Below are positions 1 through 12,774 of a stretch of 64,000 bases of DNA, one piece after another. Both the position numbers and the translations under genes were made by a program. This DNA is from Pseudoscleropodium purum (lineage: Eukaryota > Streptophyta > Bryopsida > Hypnales > Brachytheciaceae): the NCBI GenBank assembly GCA_963969395.1, contig OZ017805.1:5518001-5582000 (forward strand). The letters are read 5' to 3'. Below the pieces are notes generated by a model. The model was not told the origin of the DNA. It ran no database searches and was given only the letters and a program-made list of their open reading frames with translations. The stretch's first letter is position 1, and each line of letters opens with the position of its first letter.

Positions 1-1537
1 GTCAAGGAGATCCTACTCATATCTACTTGTGTAGTAGTGTCTAAGTCACAATGGAGTTGCATGTCGATCTTCTTTAAGTCAATTTCTTGTTGCATGGCTT
101 CAATGTGACTGAAATGTAGTGATGCAGAAGCCTTCTTTGTAGGATGCATGTGCACTTCGTCTCCTGAGAGTTGTTTATAGACGTATACATATATAAAATG
201 TATGCTTCTATTGATAATTATGTCCAATAAACAACTCAAACCTAAGTAAACAACCCTACTTTGTTTATTTTGAAAAATAATGTTGAATTATTCAAATTGC
301 ATACCACAATAACTTACTAATGTAACAATTTACCAAATAAATAACATGATGGATATGTCAATATAAAATTGAAGACTAAACTAGTAGATAATAAAATCAT
401 TACAAGGATTTAACCTATTACTATAAGTGACACTAATTTTTCTAAATCACAATAATTTTAGTTATTATAGATTAAAATATTCTTGTAATGCACGACTTTC
501 TACAAAAATGTATTTTTGAAAGGTGAAAATTAAATATTATGAAGTAATTTCCTAAATTCAAATTTTAAATTAAAAAAATCAAAATAATTAAAGTTTGAAA
601 TGATTCTACAATAGAATTCCTTGACTTCAACTTTTGTTATACAATCTATATTCTAAAAGTTTCATAAAGTCAAATACATTTATTTTGAATAATACAAAGA
701 TAAATATTTTAAGAAGGTAACTTTAAGATCTTTTAATTATTTTTTTAATTTTTCATATTTTGGAATTTTGGTAAAAAAAGTATTTCTACAACTATGATGA
801 AGCAATTGCTTTCTTAATATTTAATATTTTGAAGTTTTATTTAAAAATAAAAATGGTTCTACAATTATGATAAAGATTCATTTGCACAATTTTATCAAAA
901 TATATCACCTTCTTTTTCCCTCCCCTAGTCCCCTTAACTACACTCGTTTGTAACAAATATGCCAATCGCATTCCAATCAACAACACAATGCGGTTCTACT
1001 CGTTCGAGCAGAGGCGTATATTGAATTTTTTTCACAAACCACCTATGACCCTACTACAAGTAACAATAGAGTTGTATTCTTGTTGTGTCCTAATGCCCAA
1101 GTTCAATCTGCGTGACTTTATGTTACTACAACGTAACTGCGGGAAGTTGGCAACCTTGAATAGCAATAGGGAGCTAGCCACGTCATCACACTGCTTTCTA
1201 GATTAGCCACCCTAAATCCAATACTCAGTCGTGTATTAGTCAGCATGAGTCATGTTTAAGTGATATATGAGTGATGGAAAGTCATCTTCCATAACTGAGT
1301 TCTCTATACTGTTCTCTACGTTCTCCAATCAATAGTGCTATCAACGAGAAACTACGGATGAAAAACAAATGTTGTCGCTAGTTCATCTTGCAATCGCAAC
1401 TTCGATTGTAGAATGATTGGGACGCTATGGGTTGCAAAAACTTTTGGTGCAATTATGGAGGGACTAATCGCATTCTCGTCATGTCAAACACCCAATCACG
1501 TGTGCTTAGTCACATTTACCCCCAATCTCTTGTAGTG
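1..1537 (-). mobile_element. CACTA (En/Spm-type) non-autonomous element, copy A, truncated by the window edge
   Basis: The stretch is the reverse complement of 39355-40891, collinear over 1,537 bases with no net length change and few differences by eye. Its right edge reads ...CTCTTGTAGTG, so on the minus strand it starts CACTACAAGAG, the classic CACTA terminal motif. Subterminal DNA carries repeated short motifs of the GTGACTAA and CACACGTG type, as CACTA ends usually do. A 72-codon open frame at 988-1206 occurs in both copies (three residue differences) but resembles no transposase I know; I treat it as incidental. The other end lies beyond base 1. Confidence 0.8.
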
Positions 1538-2129
1538 TTAGAAGTATAGAAACATGTTGAAAATCATATTTCCTACTTCCAAGAAGACTTCTAACTCCAT
1601 TGGTAGGGACTACTACCAATTCCACTCAAATATTGAAATTTCTGCATATTTGTATAAATATTTGCTAAATGTTGTAAAACATTCGCAAAAAATAAATGCA
1701 AAGTTCTAATTATAGATGCACTCTTTGATCTTGTGAAAAAAATTATTACCAATTGGTGGATAGAGGAGACCACTATTTCTCCCAATTGTGAGGATGTCGT
1801 GAGGAAGTAGATTGCTTTGAGGTTGTACATGGAGCATGCAACCTATACCTTTAGGTTTCACAAGTCTGCTTTTCCAATATTAGTCAATAGGTATAGAGGT
1901 ATAGCAATTGTATTTTTTACACGTTTAAATTTAGGCTTTAATTTAGGTGCATATACTGAACTACTTGGCAAATGGTATGCATTACTTATTTACTAGACAC
2001 AAAGGAGTTATGCACATAGGTGCTTCTCAAAAGTTTTTTAGTATTTTCTACTCCTTCACTTTAAAAGAATAAGAAGAGGTAGTTCTTTTTGCATGCTAAG
2101 ATTGATTTGGAATTTCGAAAATCCTTTTT
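1538..2129. other. Unannotated AT-rich spacer
   Basis: No coding pattern, RNA gene or repeat recognised between the CACTA terminus and the repeat at 2130. Confidence 0.5.
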
Positions 2130-2430
2130 CTCTAAAAAGCTAAGGTATGACCATTTCTTTGGTCGTTTTTGGTCCTTTGCTCAATTTTACTAGAGTTGGT
2201 AAGCACTATTTGAAGTTGGGCTCCTTTGACGTCATTTACTTGGTTCTATATAAGCAAGTAAGCATTGTGTATTGCTTTGGTCTTCCTAGGTCCTTTATTA
2301 TACTTTTGGGCTCCTTTGAGGTCCCTTAGTGCATTCTGTTTAAGCAAGTAAGCACTACCTATTGCTTTGGTCCTTGCGTGTCCTTCACAGTATTTTGTGT
2401 AAGCAACTAAGTAATGCTTTGTAGTCTTTT
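2130..2430. repeat. Degenerate tandem repeat, about 80-90 bp period
   Basis: Phrases such as TAAGCAAGTAAGCA, TTGCTTTGGTC and GGGCTCCTTTGA recur two to three times with a period of roughly 80-90 bp. The copies are diverged and no transposon end is visible. Confidence 0.5.
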
Positions 2431-2477
2431 CTAGTTAAGGGGAAGTAGGTAAGCACTAACTTGTTTTTTGGTAGCAG

Positions 2478-4411
2478 TTGGAGCTCTTCAAAGATTCAAA
2501 AAAGAAGTATCTTGAAGCTCCATGCAGTTTAAGAACGTTTAAAGGATTGAAGTGTTGGTGGGTGAGAAGATTGAAAGCATGGAACACATCTTGTTGTAGG
2601 TACCATGAAGATTTTGTAGATCTCCAAGATGCCCTCAATGCTACCATTGTGATAGACATGGTATACACAAAGATTGCATGTGTTCTTGCATTGTTTGTGT
2701 TGCTATTGAAGATTCTGAAACCAATTTGCCTACATGTGATGCATGTAATGAAGTTTATGATGAGCTAACTCATCTATAGAATTCAGTTTTGTGCCAAAAG
2801 GATGAATTTCAGATTTGGTATAAGCAGGAATGTCTTTTAGGTAAGTATAAGAATTGTGGAATTGAGAAGTTGTGAATTTGCCCTTGTGAAGTTTCTTTAG
2901 ACTATCTAGTGAAGTAGAAATGGACAAGGTATGAAACTATTGGTGTGGGTGACAATGGAAAGCTAAAGAAGGCCATCAAGGTCATATACTATGAAGCTAA
3001 GGCTTTTGAACTATTTGAGTACTTGAAACCTAAATTGTCTCAATTTATCATGCATAATTTTCTAGCATCATGGCAAGACTTCCAGTTTAAGGAATTCTTT
3101 ACCTCTGTTCTAGCTAATACTCTCATTTTTTGTATAGATTGTTCTAAAAATTATTCTATGAAAATTTAGAACAAAATTGAATCTATGCATTAGTATAGTG
3201 AACAAGTCTCCATTCTAGTGGACATAACATATCAAATGAACCGTAACTAGACTTCATCTAATGGTGAGCTATATATACTTAAAGAGGTTCACTATTAGGT
3301 TTTTGATGATAAAGCATCATAATTCATTGTATGTGCAACATGCTTTTATATTGCATTGGGATTACTTGAAGGGTGAGGGCTATCAACCAACTTATCATGT
3401 AGTACAGAGTGATGGCTGCAATGGGTAGTTTAAATTAGCTTGAGCATGGTACTTCGTTAGTGAGTTTCTGAGTTTGACCATGAGTGACGAGTTGACAAAT
3501 GGATGCCAAATGCCTTGGAATTATTTTGCCTCCAATCATGGTAAAGGAGAAGTAGATGAGGTGGGTGCACTTCTCAAACAGGAGTTATAGAAGGAGCAAC
3601 TAAAACCCAATGGAAGGTAGTTGCAAAATGCTTCTGAAGTGGTTGTTTTTTGCAAGAGGAAAGTAACAAGTTCCATGTAGGGCGAGGTGGTGAGCGTCAA
3701 AGAATCACAAAATTCTTTTAGGAGATCAAGGAGGGTGCAATTAGTCGAGTTGACAAATTCAAGGCCGAAACCATTCCAAGGAGTAGAGGCATGTATTAAT
3801 GTCCTTCTTTATTGTGCAAGGATCCAACATTGATACAATTTTGTCAATTGATGTGTTTTTGTGTTGTTTTTCTTGATCTAGATTCAAAATTCATTTGCCA
3901 CCAAAAGTTCCATGTTGTAGATTGGACCCTATGAAGAATATGGCTCCAATCTAAGACCATTGCAAGGCTAGAGTCAGACCAAGAGGTGGATGACATGGAG
4001 GTTGAACCAAGGGACAACCTTGTCAAAGACCAAGTGCAAGTTGGGTTCAACATCACAATGAGAGTAGATAGTGACAATGATAAAACGTTCTGGTTGATGC
4101 TTGTCACAAAGGGAGAACATGTCAATGCCGAATACTTTGCAAATGACTTTAAGAATTCCTTTCTACCTAGCGAATTACTTATTCAAGGGTATTGGTATGA
4201 TCAGTACCAAAAAAATAGTAGAACTTACCTTCTAAGGGATGATCATTCATTCACATATATCCATCACCATACTGTTTTACTTCCAAACTTTTATATGCCT
4301 CCGACAGCCCATTGCGTGAAAGGGGGGTTTTCTAGTTATGAATTGAAATTGTCAATCTTGGAATCTATAATAGAATCTTTTCTAGATGCCGACACAAGGG
4401 TTTTAGGGTGA
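2478..4411 (+). pseudogene. Decayed transposase-like gene (multi-copy plant family)
   Basis: Conceptual translation needs frame changes and passes through many stops, but coding character is clear. A Cys/His-rich stretch near 2600-2760 looks like a zinc-binding domain. Around 3130-3170 comes IFCIDCSKNYSMK (acidic residue then NY), near 3408-3434 SDGCNG followed by a stop and FK, and near 3525-3560 a NHGKGEVDEVGALL segment. The final open frame (3986-4411, 141 aa) includes FWLMLVTKGEH and a YLLRDDHSFTY stretch. The D..xNY, SDGC..FK and HGKG..D series looks like the catalytic acidic residues of an RNase H-fold transposase in a repetitive family of non-flowering plants; I know no established name. 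Flanking terminal repeats were not found. The assignment to a mobile family is from memory of similar proteins, not from a search. Confidence 0.55.
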
Positions 4412-6210
4412 GCCAAAATTATTTTGGCTTAGCGTAGAGATCTCTACAGCACAAGGTATGTGAAGACAAAACACTTCTATTGGTATTGAATTCAATCGCA
4501 AGAAGATTCTACTTGCTATTCGTTCTACTCTGGCTGTTTGAATTTTCTATCTATTTTTTGCGTCTGAACTTGCATGATTAGCACTTTGATAGGAGCTACT
4601 TTGAATGACATTGTAGAACTTATCTACAATCTCGGAAACTAGCTGACGAATTTAGAAACTTGTTGGGTGACAAATGACTTGGTGTATTATAACGAGCTTG
4701 TGGAGCAGGTGATTTCTTTTTTGAATGCATGTTTGATTATGCTTGGTAGCCAAGGTTATAATTGGGGCTAGTTAGGAATGGTTTAGATCCAACTACAATT
4801 TGCTTAACATAGTGTAGTACTAATGTAAGAATTCTAATCAGTAATGCTGATAACGTGTGTGTTCTTGTCATTGCTTTTCTAATAGCTTGTCTTGTAGGAA
4901 TCATATAGCAATGACGTTAGAGAGTCTTCAAGTGGTGCTATCATAGGCACATATAAAGAATACTGTAGTTCTTTAGATTAGGAATTTTCATAGGTGTATG
5001 AGGAACTATTGTCCAAGCACAACTAGCCTTTATAAATACTGTAGGACTAGTTGAAAATTGAATGTAAGTATTCTAATTTTGTACACCACAAAGTGACCGT
5101 GTTTCAAAATTTGAGTCCATCACTTATGTTCATGGCCCTTTTGCTGTGCATTTGAGTGTAGTAAGTGCATATATGGTGTAGCATTTATAGATTGTGTTTC
5201 TTTTCCCCCTATTTGCAAGTCTTTGAATCAATATGTCGTATTTAACTACTTTTGGACTATTGAAAGTCCAAAAGTAATATTTAAACACAAAAAACACGAT
5301 CCTTAGGGTTAGGCAATAGATTGGGAGATTTCTAGATATAATGTAGAGTTCACACTTTTGGAAATAGTACATGAAGTCTACTTCAAAAGCTTAAAAAATT
5401 AGCTATTAAAAGTATCAAGATATCCCATAGTGTAGGTGAAACCTTTGTCTCAACATCAAAACTAGAGGTTGATAGTTTTAGTATTCAAAGAAGTCCCTCA
5501 AAGAAATCCATGGCTATCCAAGAGTTTTTATAATTACACTGTGAGAACTCTTGATAAATGTGGGGAATATGGGTTAGGTTTCTTTAATACGTGTATGGAT
5601 TCAACCTAAGATCTTGTAACAAATTAACTTCCAATTATGAAGTGCATCCTCTTACATGGAATTAAAGAAGAAGTCTCACCTAGAAATCCCTTGATGGAAT
5701 GCTAACATGGTACAACTAGCAAGTACATTCACATAAACAATAGTGCTAATGTTTAGAAAATGCATCTTAATATGCTTTTTCAGGGCTTTTTAGTTCTTGA
5801 TTGCATATTGGGTATATAAATAATACCTAATTCCATATTAAGCTATATATTTGCATATTTTTAGAACAATTATGAAGCAAAATCATAACTAAATACAACT
5901 GCAAAATTCATTGAAGATGTGTGAGAAAAAATAAACATTCATATTTAGAATCATAAGGGTGGTTCCAATGAAATTGTCTTGCAACAAACTATTACTTAAT
6001 AAATCAATGGCAAAAAAAGAGACTAAGTATATAGAAACCAACTAGGATTCTACATCAGCTACAATTGCAACAACAACTTTGGTCGTTGCTAATTTGTTAT
6101 CAAGGAATACCAACAATGTCAAATTTAACTATCCATTTCATGAAGTAGGACATCTCATATACAATAGCTTTGACAACCACCTAAAATAGTTAAACTAACA
6201 AATTCATATA
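4412..6210. other. Unannotated AT-rich spacer
   Basis: No sustained coding frame or repeat family recognised. The 80-codon minus-strand frame at 5130-5372 has low-complexity composition and I do not count it as a gene. Confidence 0.5.
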
Positions 6211-6329
6211 GCAAGAGATCTCCCAATGAACTATACCATCAAGATATCTCACAATGACTGAAATGTACCAAGAAATCTCACAATGATGTAATTGTATGAA
6301 GAAATCTCACTTTGACATATATATACACA
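6211..6329. repeat. 29-bp tandem repeat, four units, palindrome-family half-sites
   Basis: Units beginning near 6213, 6241, 6270 and 6299 each start AAGAxATCTCxCAATG, with spacings of 28, 29 and 29 bp. The first unit continues AATGAACTATACCATCAAG, matching the core of the 105-bp satellite at 34.8-35.4 kb. The array sits just beyond the 3' end of the minus-strand pseudogene at 6344. Confidence 0.7.
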
Positions 6330-6343
6330 GATAAGATACTTGA

Positions 6344-9240
6344 TCAAGAGTCCGCCTTGTTAGACCTATTCAAATTTGCCAAAGCAGCCTTTTTACTTTT
6401 CTTTGGAATAGTCCTTGATTTTGGATCTACTATCTTAGACCAATTTGCATACACTATGCAAGTTGCATCCACCTACGTGGATAGAGTGCTTTCAACAACC
6501 CATTTTTCATACCAACAATTCCGATACCTCAATTCCATTGTATTTCCAAAGTTATCCAGTCGCCAGTATTGAAGTAAGAACTTCCCGTAGTTCACATCCC
6601 CTACCAATTTACATACACTAGACAATGTTCTTCTTCACCAAATAGCACAAATGTCGGGGTCTTCAGGTCTCAAAAGAACCCATAAGCTTAGGTGAATGTC
6701 AAGCCAAGGGTTGAAGCTTTCTTGTGGCGCTTCATTTGTGGGGCTGCAATAAGGTTCCCAATCTTCTTCCTCTGGCATGATGTCTACTAGGTTGACCCTT
6801 GAGCGGAGGTTAGATACTTCATCATGTACCACCCTCCAATCATGTTGAGGCTAGAAGCCTTCTACCAATTCTGCAAGACAATCCGGAAGCAGTTCCTTCA
6901 GCTCATCCAACACACGTATCCAATAATCTACATATGGACCAAAGGCAGTTGCAAATCTCTCGCACTTAGACATTCCATTATGCTAGTACTGAATGTACTT
7001 CTCCAGTCCTAATGTCATGAAACCCCTGTTCAGAGTAGCTTCCCGCACCATTTCAATAGCCTTCTCTTGATTTCCAATGGTTTTGGGAACTTTGCTACTC
7101 TACGTGGGCTTGAATGGAACAAGTTTCGGACAGCCAGGAGGGAGCATTGTTTGACCATTTTGGTCTCTTCCATAGATGTTGAGAAGGTTTATCAAAAGGA
7201 AACCACTCTGAATCAACTATTGACCTTTTGAAGTTGATGATGGGGACCCCATCACTATCCATCTAGAACCTGAAAAGGTGCATCTCCCCCATTCCAATTA
7301 ATCTTGTAGAGCCACCACTTTGATAACCTTCTACAAATGACTTGAAGTCTCCCACTTCTTGTATAAACTTTGGCATAAATGATAATTCTTAGGACTCCGT
7401 GAAGGCTTTTATAAGGTCAGCAACAACAAAAGTGTTATTAATCTTCAAGGCCTTAGACAGATGGCTAAAATATGCATCAATGTCCTCATGAGTGTGTCCA
7501 ACTAGTAGAAATCCAACCTGAATTTCTTTGAAGACACCTCGTACTGTGAGCAAAGATAAGAGTGCCATAAGGTATTTGTTCTTGTTGTCTTTGACAAAGT
7601 TGTCAAGCTAAAGATACAATTTCTTTGGAAGGGGGACAAATCCAATTCGAGCTTCTAGTTTTGTTAGCTTTGAGATGTCCATACACCTTGACTTTCCTTG
7701 AAGTAGTGCCTCAAACATTGGATTAGCCATCAGATAGGGAAAGAGGTCACCAGTCTCTCAAATTGGTGGACCTTCCAATCAGTAAAATAATCTCGCCAAA
7801 TGAAAAAATGGTGAAATTTGAGTTTGTTGGCCAACCTGAAGGAGCATGATAGGCGTATGCATCATCACAATGACCATGAGCTACCATTCTTGTAATGTCC
7901 ATCGATAGCTGATCCAAATCCGCCATGGCCTTTGTTGTCACTCGCATTCTTGGAAGAGTTGTTTTAGATGTATCCATCTTATCATGAATAATGCATAATA
8001 TCTCTCACGGATTCCTTTTGGATTCTCACCTCAAGAAGCATACAGGTGACAACAAGATGCCTAATAATTAAGATGTTGAGTTTGTTGATTCATGAACTCA
8101 ACATTCTCAAGGCTTCATTTTGGTGACTTCAAGAAGAACTACTAAAGTTGGTTGCACAAACTACATTTTGCAAACAAACTTCCAATAGGCTTAATAGAGA
8201 CATTGTTGAAGTGCTTCTTTTTTATTTTACTAATAGTTGATTGGCTAATGATTGAGAGGCCATAGTCCATATTCAATTGTAGAAGAAATGAAAGAACAAC
8301 TTCAATGAGAAACAAAGGCAACAACAATGAAAAAATTGATAAGGCAAAGGGACTAGCTAGAACACTTGTATTCTAGATAAATGACATGAAAGTGAATCAT
8401 CGTGAGATCTCATAATGACATTGTCAAACAAGAGATCAATCGAGAATGGAATTCCATAACAAGGATTTAGCATAGTACCTGATTGGTATCAAGTCAAATG
8501 CGTTTCCAATTTTTTCCAGCCAGCAAGAATTTAAGAGTGTCCATTCATCCATTTCCTATACCACGCATTTGGTGCGGCATTTGGTCAACATTGCTGTCAA
8601 TGATTGCTGACATAGTTCCAATAGCTTGAACGGTTCCAATTCTAGGGCGCTTAATTCCTTTGTTTTTGTGTGTCCCAGAAACCATGCCTTCATTATATTT
8701 TTCAATATAATTGTGGTATGTGGACTTTGGAATTCCGTGAATAATGTACCAAGCCGTACTACAAACTTCAACACCTTCAAGTGTAATAAATTTTTGTCTT
8801 TGAATCCCATCCATTGTGTGCAATTGTTTGCCGACAACTATACTGTATTTGCGGTAACCTTCAAAGGACTTCAAGTAGAATTTCTACCTTACGAAGAGTG
8901 TTTGATCTCAAGGAAAAAATTGGCAGCACTTTTTTCTACAACACTTTTCGGAACTAGCCTTCCAAATTTCATCCTCCTCCGTTTTTCAAACGTATTGGGA
9001 ATCCTTCTCTTCAAGTTTGGGCTTATGAATAACAAAGTGATAAAGTACCTTCACTCTCCCATCAAGATAAGCAAGGGGGTCTTGAATATTGGGAAGGATT
9101 GCAAAATAGTCGAACGTCTCTTTCAATGATCGACCATTTGGGAACCAACATTTCAGTATGGACCACTGAACATGAGTCATTATGTCCTCTTCATTATCCA
9201 AAACCACATTTAGGATTGTGACATCAATGTTCTCGTCACC
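6344..9240 (-). pseudogene. Decayed DUF7869-type transposon-associated gene
   Basis: Read on the minus strand, the N-terminal part (about 9240-8545) encodes AILPNIQDPLAYLDGRVKVL, then a 109-aa open stretch with VCSTAWYIIHGIPKSTYHNY and a basic NKGIKRPR segment, resembling a helical DNA-binding region. A second block at 7977-7747 has DLDQLSMDITRMVAHGHCDD. The clearest signature follows: LDNFVKDNKNKYLMALLSLL (about 7610-7552), then VGFLLVGHTHEDIDAYFSHL (about 7520-7460), the D/N..K and HTHEDID pattern I know from DUF7869 proteins. The C-terminal end is lysine-rich (KKSKKAALANLNR) and stops at 6344-6346. In-frame stops and frameshifts are scattered, so it is a pseudogene. DUF7869 proteins are repetitive and probably transposon-encoded in plants, oomycetes and animals; their chemistry is not established. 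Confidence 0.7.
8398..8417. repeat. Dispersed palindromic motif copy
   Basis: Reads CATCGTGAGATCTCATAATG, two mismatches from the perfect palindrome CATCGTGAGATCTCACGATG. It lies inside the DUF7869-like pseudogene, in the poorly conserved region between its two coding blocks, so it may mark an insertion or a decayed intron. Similar copies occur at 9791, 10253 and 10517. Confidence 0.6.
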
Positions 9241-10590
9241 TAGTGTTTTGTCTTGGAAATAATCATCGACCTTCCAACAATTTATTCAACCTAAAGAAAG
9301 AAGTACACAAAGAGAGTCCTTCTGATGCACCTTAAGCCCAAGCCAAGTGTCCTAACAAATATGAGGACACGTATCCACCGAAACATCATCTGCAACTATC
9401 CCTAACAAAATCAAAAGCTCTCTACAATTTTATTTGATCTAGCACATCCGCTAGTGTTCGGAAACCCCTCTAGTAGGGATTCAATCGAAAGTCATGAGAT
9501 TCCGCAGTTAGCGAAGGAGGTCGTAGCAAAACAAATATCCAAGGCTCAAACGGAATAGACATGCCCAACCATTGCCCTAGAGGATGAACCTCGACAATAG
9601 AGCCTATTCCAACTTCTCTAAGTCCAAAAACAAACAATTTTATTAAATCACTATTCTTGAATGGTAAAGATCAAGTACAAGATTCTTATGAATCATCCTT
9701 CGTTGCTGCATCAGGAACATATGGGACAATCCCATTATTGGAAGAGTATGTATGAATCCATAATGTCTGACCTGCTATATATAAAATTTCTATTATGAGA
9801 TCTCACAATGACAAGAACATTTGCAAATGAGAGCAAAAAAATAACTTATAGTGTATTTAGCCTTCTAGTAACGTCTAAGTAGAACAAAATATTTGGTGCA
9901 TTCAAGAACTACAACTCACTATGTCTCAAAAGAAGATCAACGTCTTATTTATGTTTCATGGAGAAATTTCAATCTAACTTAGAGACAAAATAAATAACTA
10001 CTTGAAATTAACATTGAATGAGACCACATTTACAATGGCAAATACTTTGATAATGGTAGAATTCAAATGTGAAATTACATCCACAAATTCCATATTTGCA
10101 AACCATTTACATGCAAAGTATGTCTTTCACCAATGATCCTCTCATGATAAATAGATATCCAATGCACACGTACCATCAATAAGATAGTTGTCCAACTGTG
10201 ATCCAATCAACATATATCCACAGAAAGTTAACTTCTAATTTGAAAATACAGGCATCACAAGATCTCACAATGCCTCCATTAAATAATTCCCTCAAGGAGG
10301 TAGTATATAAGACCTAACAATCAATTAATTGTCTGATCCTATATTGAAGCAACTAATTGATAATTCTATTAAGGCATAGTGAATCTTATAGTGCATCCAT
10401 AAAAGATCTCTTTACCAAGCCATCATAAGATTACACTATGAGCAAAACACACTTAAGCATCTCAAGATAAGAAACACACATTATGATATAACCATTAACC
10501 AATTTTGAAAGATGGACATCGTGAAATCTTATGATGGTTGTATACAATTCACACATGCCATTATAGAGTTCCTTTTACTATGTAGAATAG
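9241..10590. other. Spacer with three palindromic motif copies
   Basis: No coding region seen. Palindrome-family sites occur at 9791-9810 (ATGAGATCTCACAATG core), 10253-10272 and 10517-10536. Otherwise AT-rich sequence without recognised structure. Confidence 0.5.
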
Positions 10591-10725
10591 TTTTATACGC
10601 GTATTGTACTAAAATACAATACATTCTTTAGTAGTTCATGTGTGTATTATACTAAAATACAATATAGTCTTAATTAATTCATATGCATATTACACTATCG
10701 TACAATACAGTCATGATACGTTGTC
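10591..10725. repeat. Tandem repeat of about 43 bp, three units
   Basis: Three successive units carry GTATTxTACTAAAATACAATA followed by a variable T-rich tail and TTCAT. The third unit is the most diverged. Confidence 0.65.
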
Positions 10726-11929
10726 TTCCACACTAATCTCTAAGAATTTCTTACAAAATTTGTTGGAAGACAATGCTTGGCTAGTCTTCTATTCAAAAGT
10801 GGAAATCTACTAAAAGCCACTAATATGGACTTTATAAGACTGAGTGCAAGTACTTTAGAATTTATAAGTATGACATTCCTAATAAATTTGAGAATCATGG
10901 AGGATTGTGAATTAAGCTTTCTACTTCTCAAGGTGGATTACATACGCAACATGACTTAGTAAGCATCTAGATGTCTAGGAACTTATAACTAATAAGCTGC
11001 AAATCTATAGTTAGCCATATGTCATGATAAGCCCTATCGCACGAAGCTTGCACTGCAGTGTCAAACTAATCATGTTAATTGAGTGATTATATGCAACTTA
11101 GCAAAAAGAACAAATCAAACCTCAAAATAATCAACTACAAAGCATTAGAAAGTGATGATTGCATACATGGCATGAATTGATTCACAAAGCTTTGTAATTC
11201 AACCCTAAAGCATTGGCATTGCGAGTAAGCACATGCTCAACACTTGGAAGCTTCATAACATTTTCACTTGTGCAAAAGAGCAAGGTCTTACTAGATCATA
11301 AGTTATAGCAAAAGTTGGTTGGAATCCACAAGCTCTAATTTCCCACCAGGAATTTTGGCAGGACGGGTGGTCCAAGTTTTTGATTTTTCAAACCATTCTT
11401 GAAATATGGGCTTTTATGTCCAAAAGATGGATCTAAAGATGTAGTCTTTAAATTGGAATATTGAATGTATTATTGACAAATGTGTAGCACTAACCGCAGG
11501 TTTGTTGTACTTGCGGTCTTTGATTCCCATAGTTGACAAAATTCTAGAAATTTGTGCAGGCTCACTAACAACATGGAGGGGATGCATGTGGGATTTCATT
11601 TCAAATCTTCTCAGGATTTTTGAAATTTGTTGCTTTGACTAATTGTGTTACTGAATCATTATATATTACCAAATTAAATGATCATGGGTATTGGAATAAT
11701 CAATAAACACCCTTCTAAACAATAATGCTTTAATCAACAATCCATTTTTTATGTTTAGCCAACCTTATTGTAAGAAAATATTTTCTTTTGTTTTTAAACT
11801 AATGAAACAAAATTAAATTGCTAGCGATTTATCATACACATTGAAAATAGCCTATAGTCCATTTCATTTGTGTCCCAAAAAAATGCCAATAACTTAGTAG
11901 TAATACAAATTGTATTATGTCTTACTATG
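10726..11929. other. Unannotated AT-rich spacer
   Basis: Short open frames here (10740-10931 and its opposite-strand shadow) show no recognisable protein. No repeat structure noticed. Confidence 0.45.
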
Positions 11930-11937
11930 GTATTCTA

Positions 11938-12246
11938 CATAGTTGTCATAGTGGACAGACGTCCGGTTTGCCCGTCCGTTAGAGGTCCCGCACGTCCGAT
12001 ACAGTCAACATATAGTTGACTTTTTGATAACAGAAAAATAGGCCATGTGGATGCCATGTGGATTAAGGAATGGACGGACGGACAGACGAGATCGTCAGGG
12101 CGCGGACGAGATCGTCTGCACCCTGGATTTTGCATTCCGAGGTGACATGTCATTCCGCAAAAATGCACAAGTTACAAAATTAAAGCCATTCGGACCGTCC
12201 GTCCGTCCGGTCCGATGACCCTAACTTGCCCATTATGACAACCATG
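11938..12246. mobile_element. GC-rich MITE, probably hAT type
   Basis: The 309-bp element begins CATAGTTGTCATAGTGGACA and, on the other strand, begins CATGGTTGTCATAATGGGCA, giving terminal inverted repeats of about 20 bp with three mismatches. The flanking octamers GTATTCTA (11930-11937) and GTATTTTG (12247-12254) match at six of eight positions, which suits a decayed 8-bp target duplication of a hAT element. The interior is far richer in GC than its surroundings and full of CGGACG/CGTCCG motifs. It has no coding capacity. Confidence 0.65.
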
Positions 12247-12254
12247 GTATTTTG

Positions 12255-12774
12255 TACAATTCTTAATAATTGAATTCACAGAAGAGAGTTCATGTCATTG
12301 TGTTAATCAGGCTTACGATACATAAAGATCAAAGTTTACAGCTTGTGGCATTATTAGTAGTAGTTCTAAAATATAGAACAATTTTTTGGTGTCAAGGTCT
12401 ACCAATCATGGAACTTGGGCAAATATATTAAAGGTTGTCATATAGATAGTATTAGGTTGTATAATTCATAGTATTATTACTATTTCAGTTTCAGATAATC
12501 ATTACACAAAGTTCACGACATTAGGGTCTTTTTTTTCTTTTTCTTTTCCAAGTACTTGCATCTTTGGTTGACAATATTTTGGCTTACAAATGATGGTCCG
12601 TAGTAGGATGTAATCTCCCAGGTTTAAAGTATACAAATTTCATGGTATTAGGTTTAGAATTTAGGATTCAAGGGTTGAATGTTTAGGGTTTAGGAAAACC
12701 TAGATGGATAGGAGGGACAACCCTATATAGGGCCCTTTCTATAAAGTTCTAGAAAAATCATAGACTTCCCAAGA
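12255..12774. other. Unannotated spacer with a telomere-like heptamer
   Basis: A single TTTAGGGTTTAGG stretch near 12690 is the only recognisable feature; it is too short to be a telomere relic with confidence. Confidence 0.4.

Noticed and set aside
988..1206. 72-codon frame conserved in both CACTA copies (also 39686-39904)
   Set aside because: Conservation follows from the copies being recent duplicates; no domain or transposase motif is visible.
8626..9129. 167-aa plus-strand open frame
   Set aside because: It is the antisense shadow of the DUF7869-like coding region, whose minus-strand translation carries the recognisable motifs.
12684..12696. TTTAGGG repeats (also near 14430) as an interstitial telomere
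   Set aside because: Only about two heptamers each; expected by chance in AT-rich DNA.
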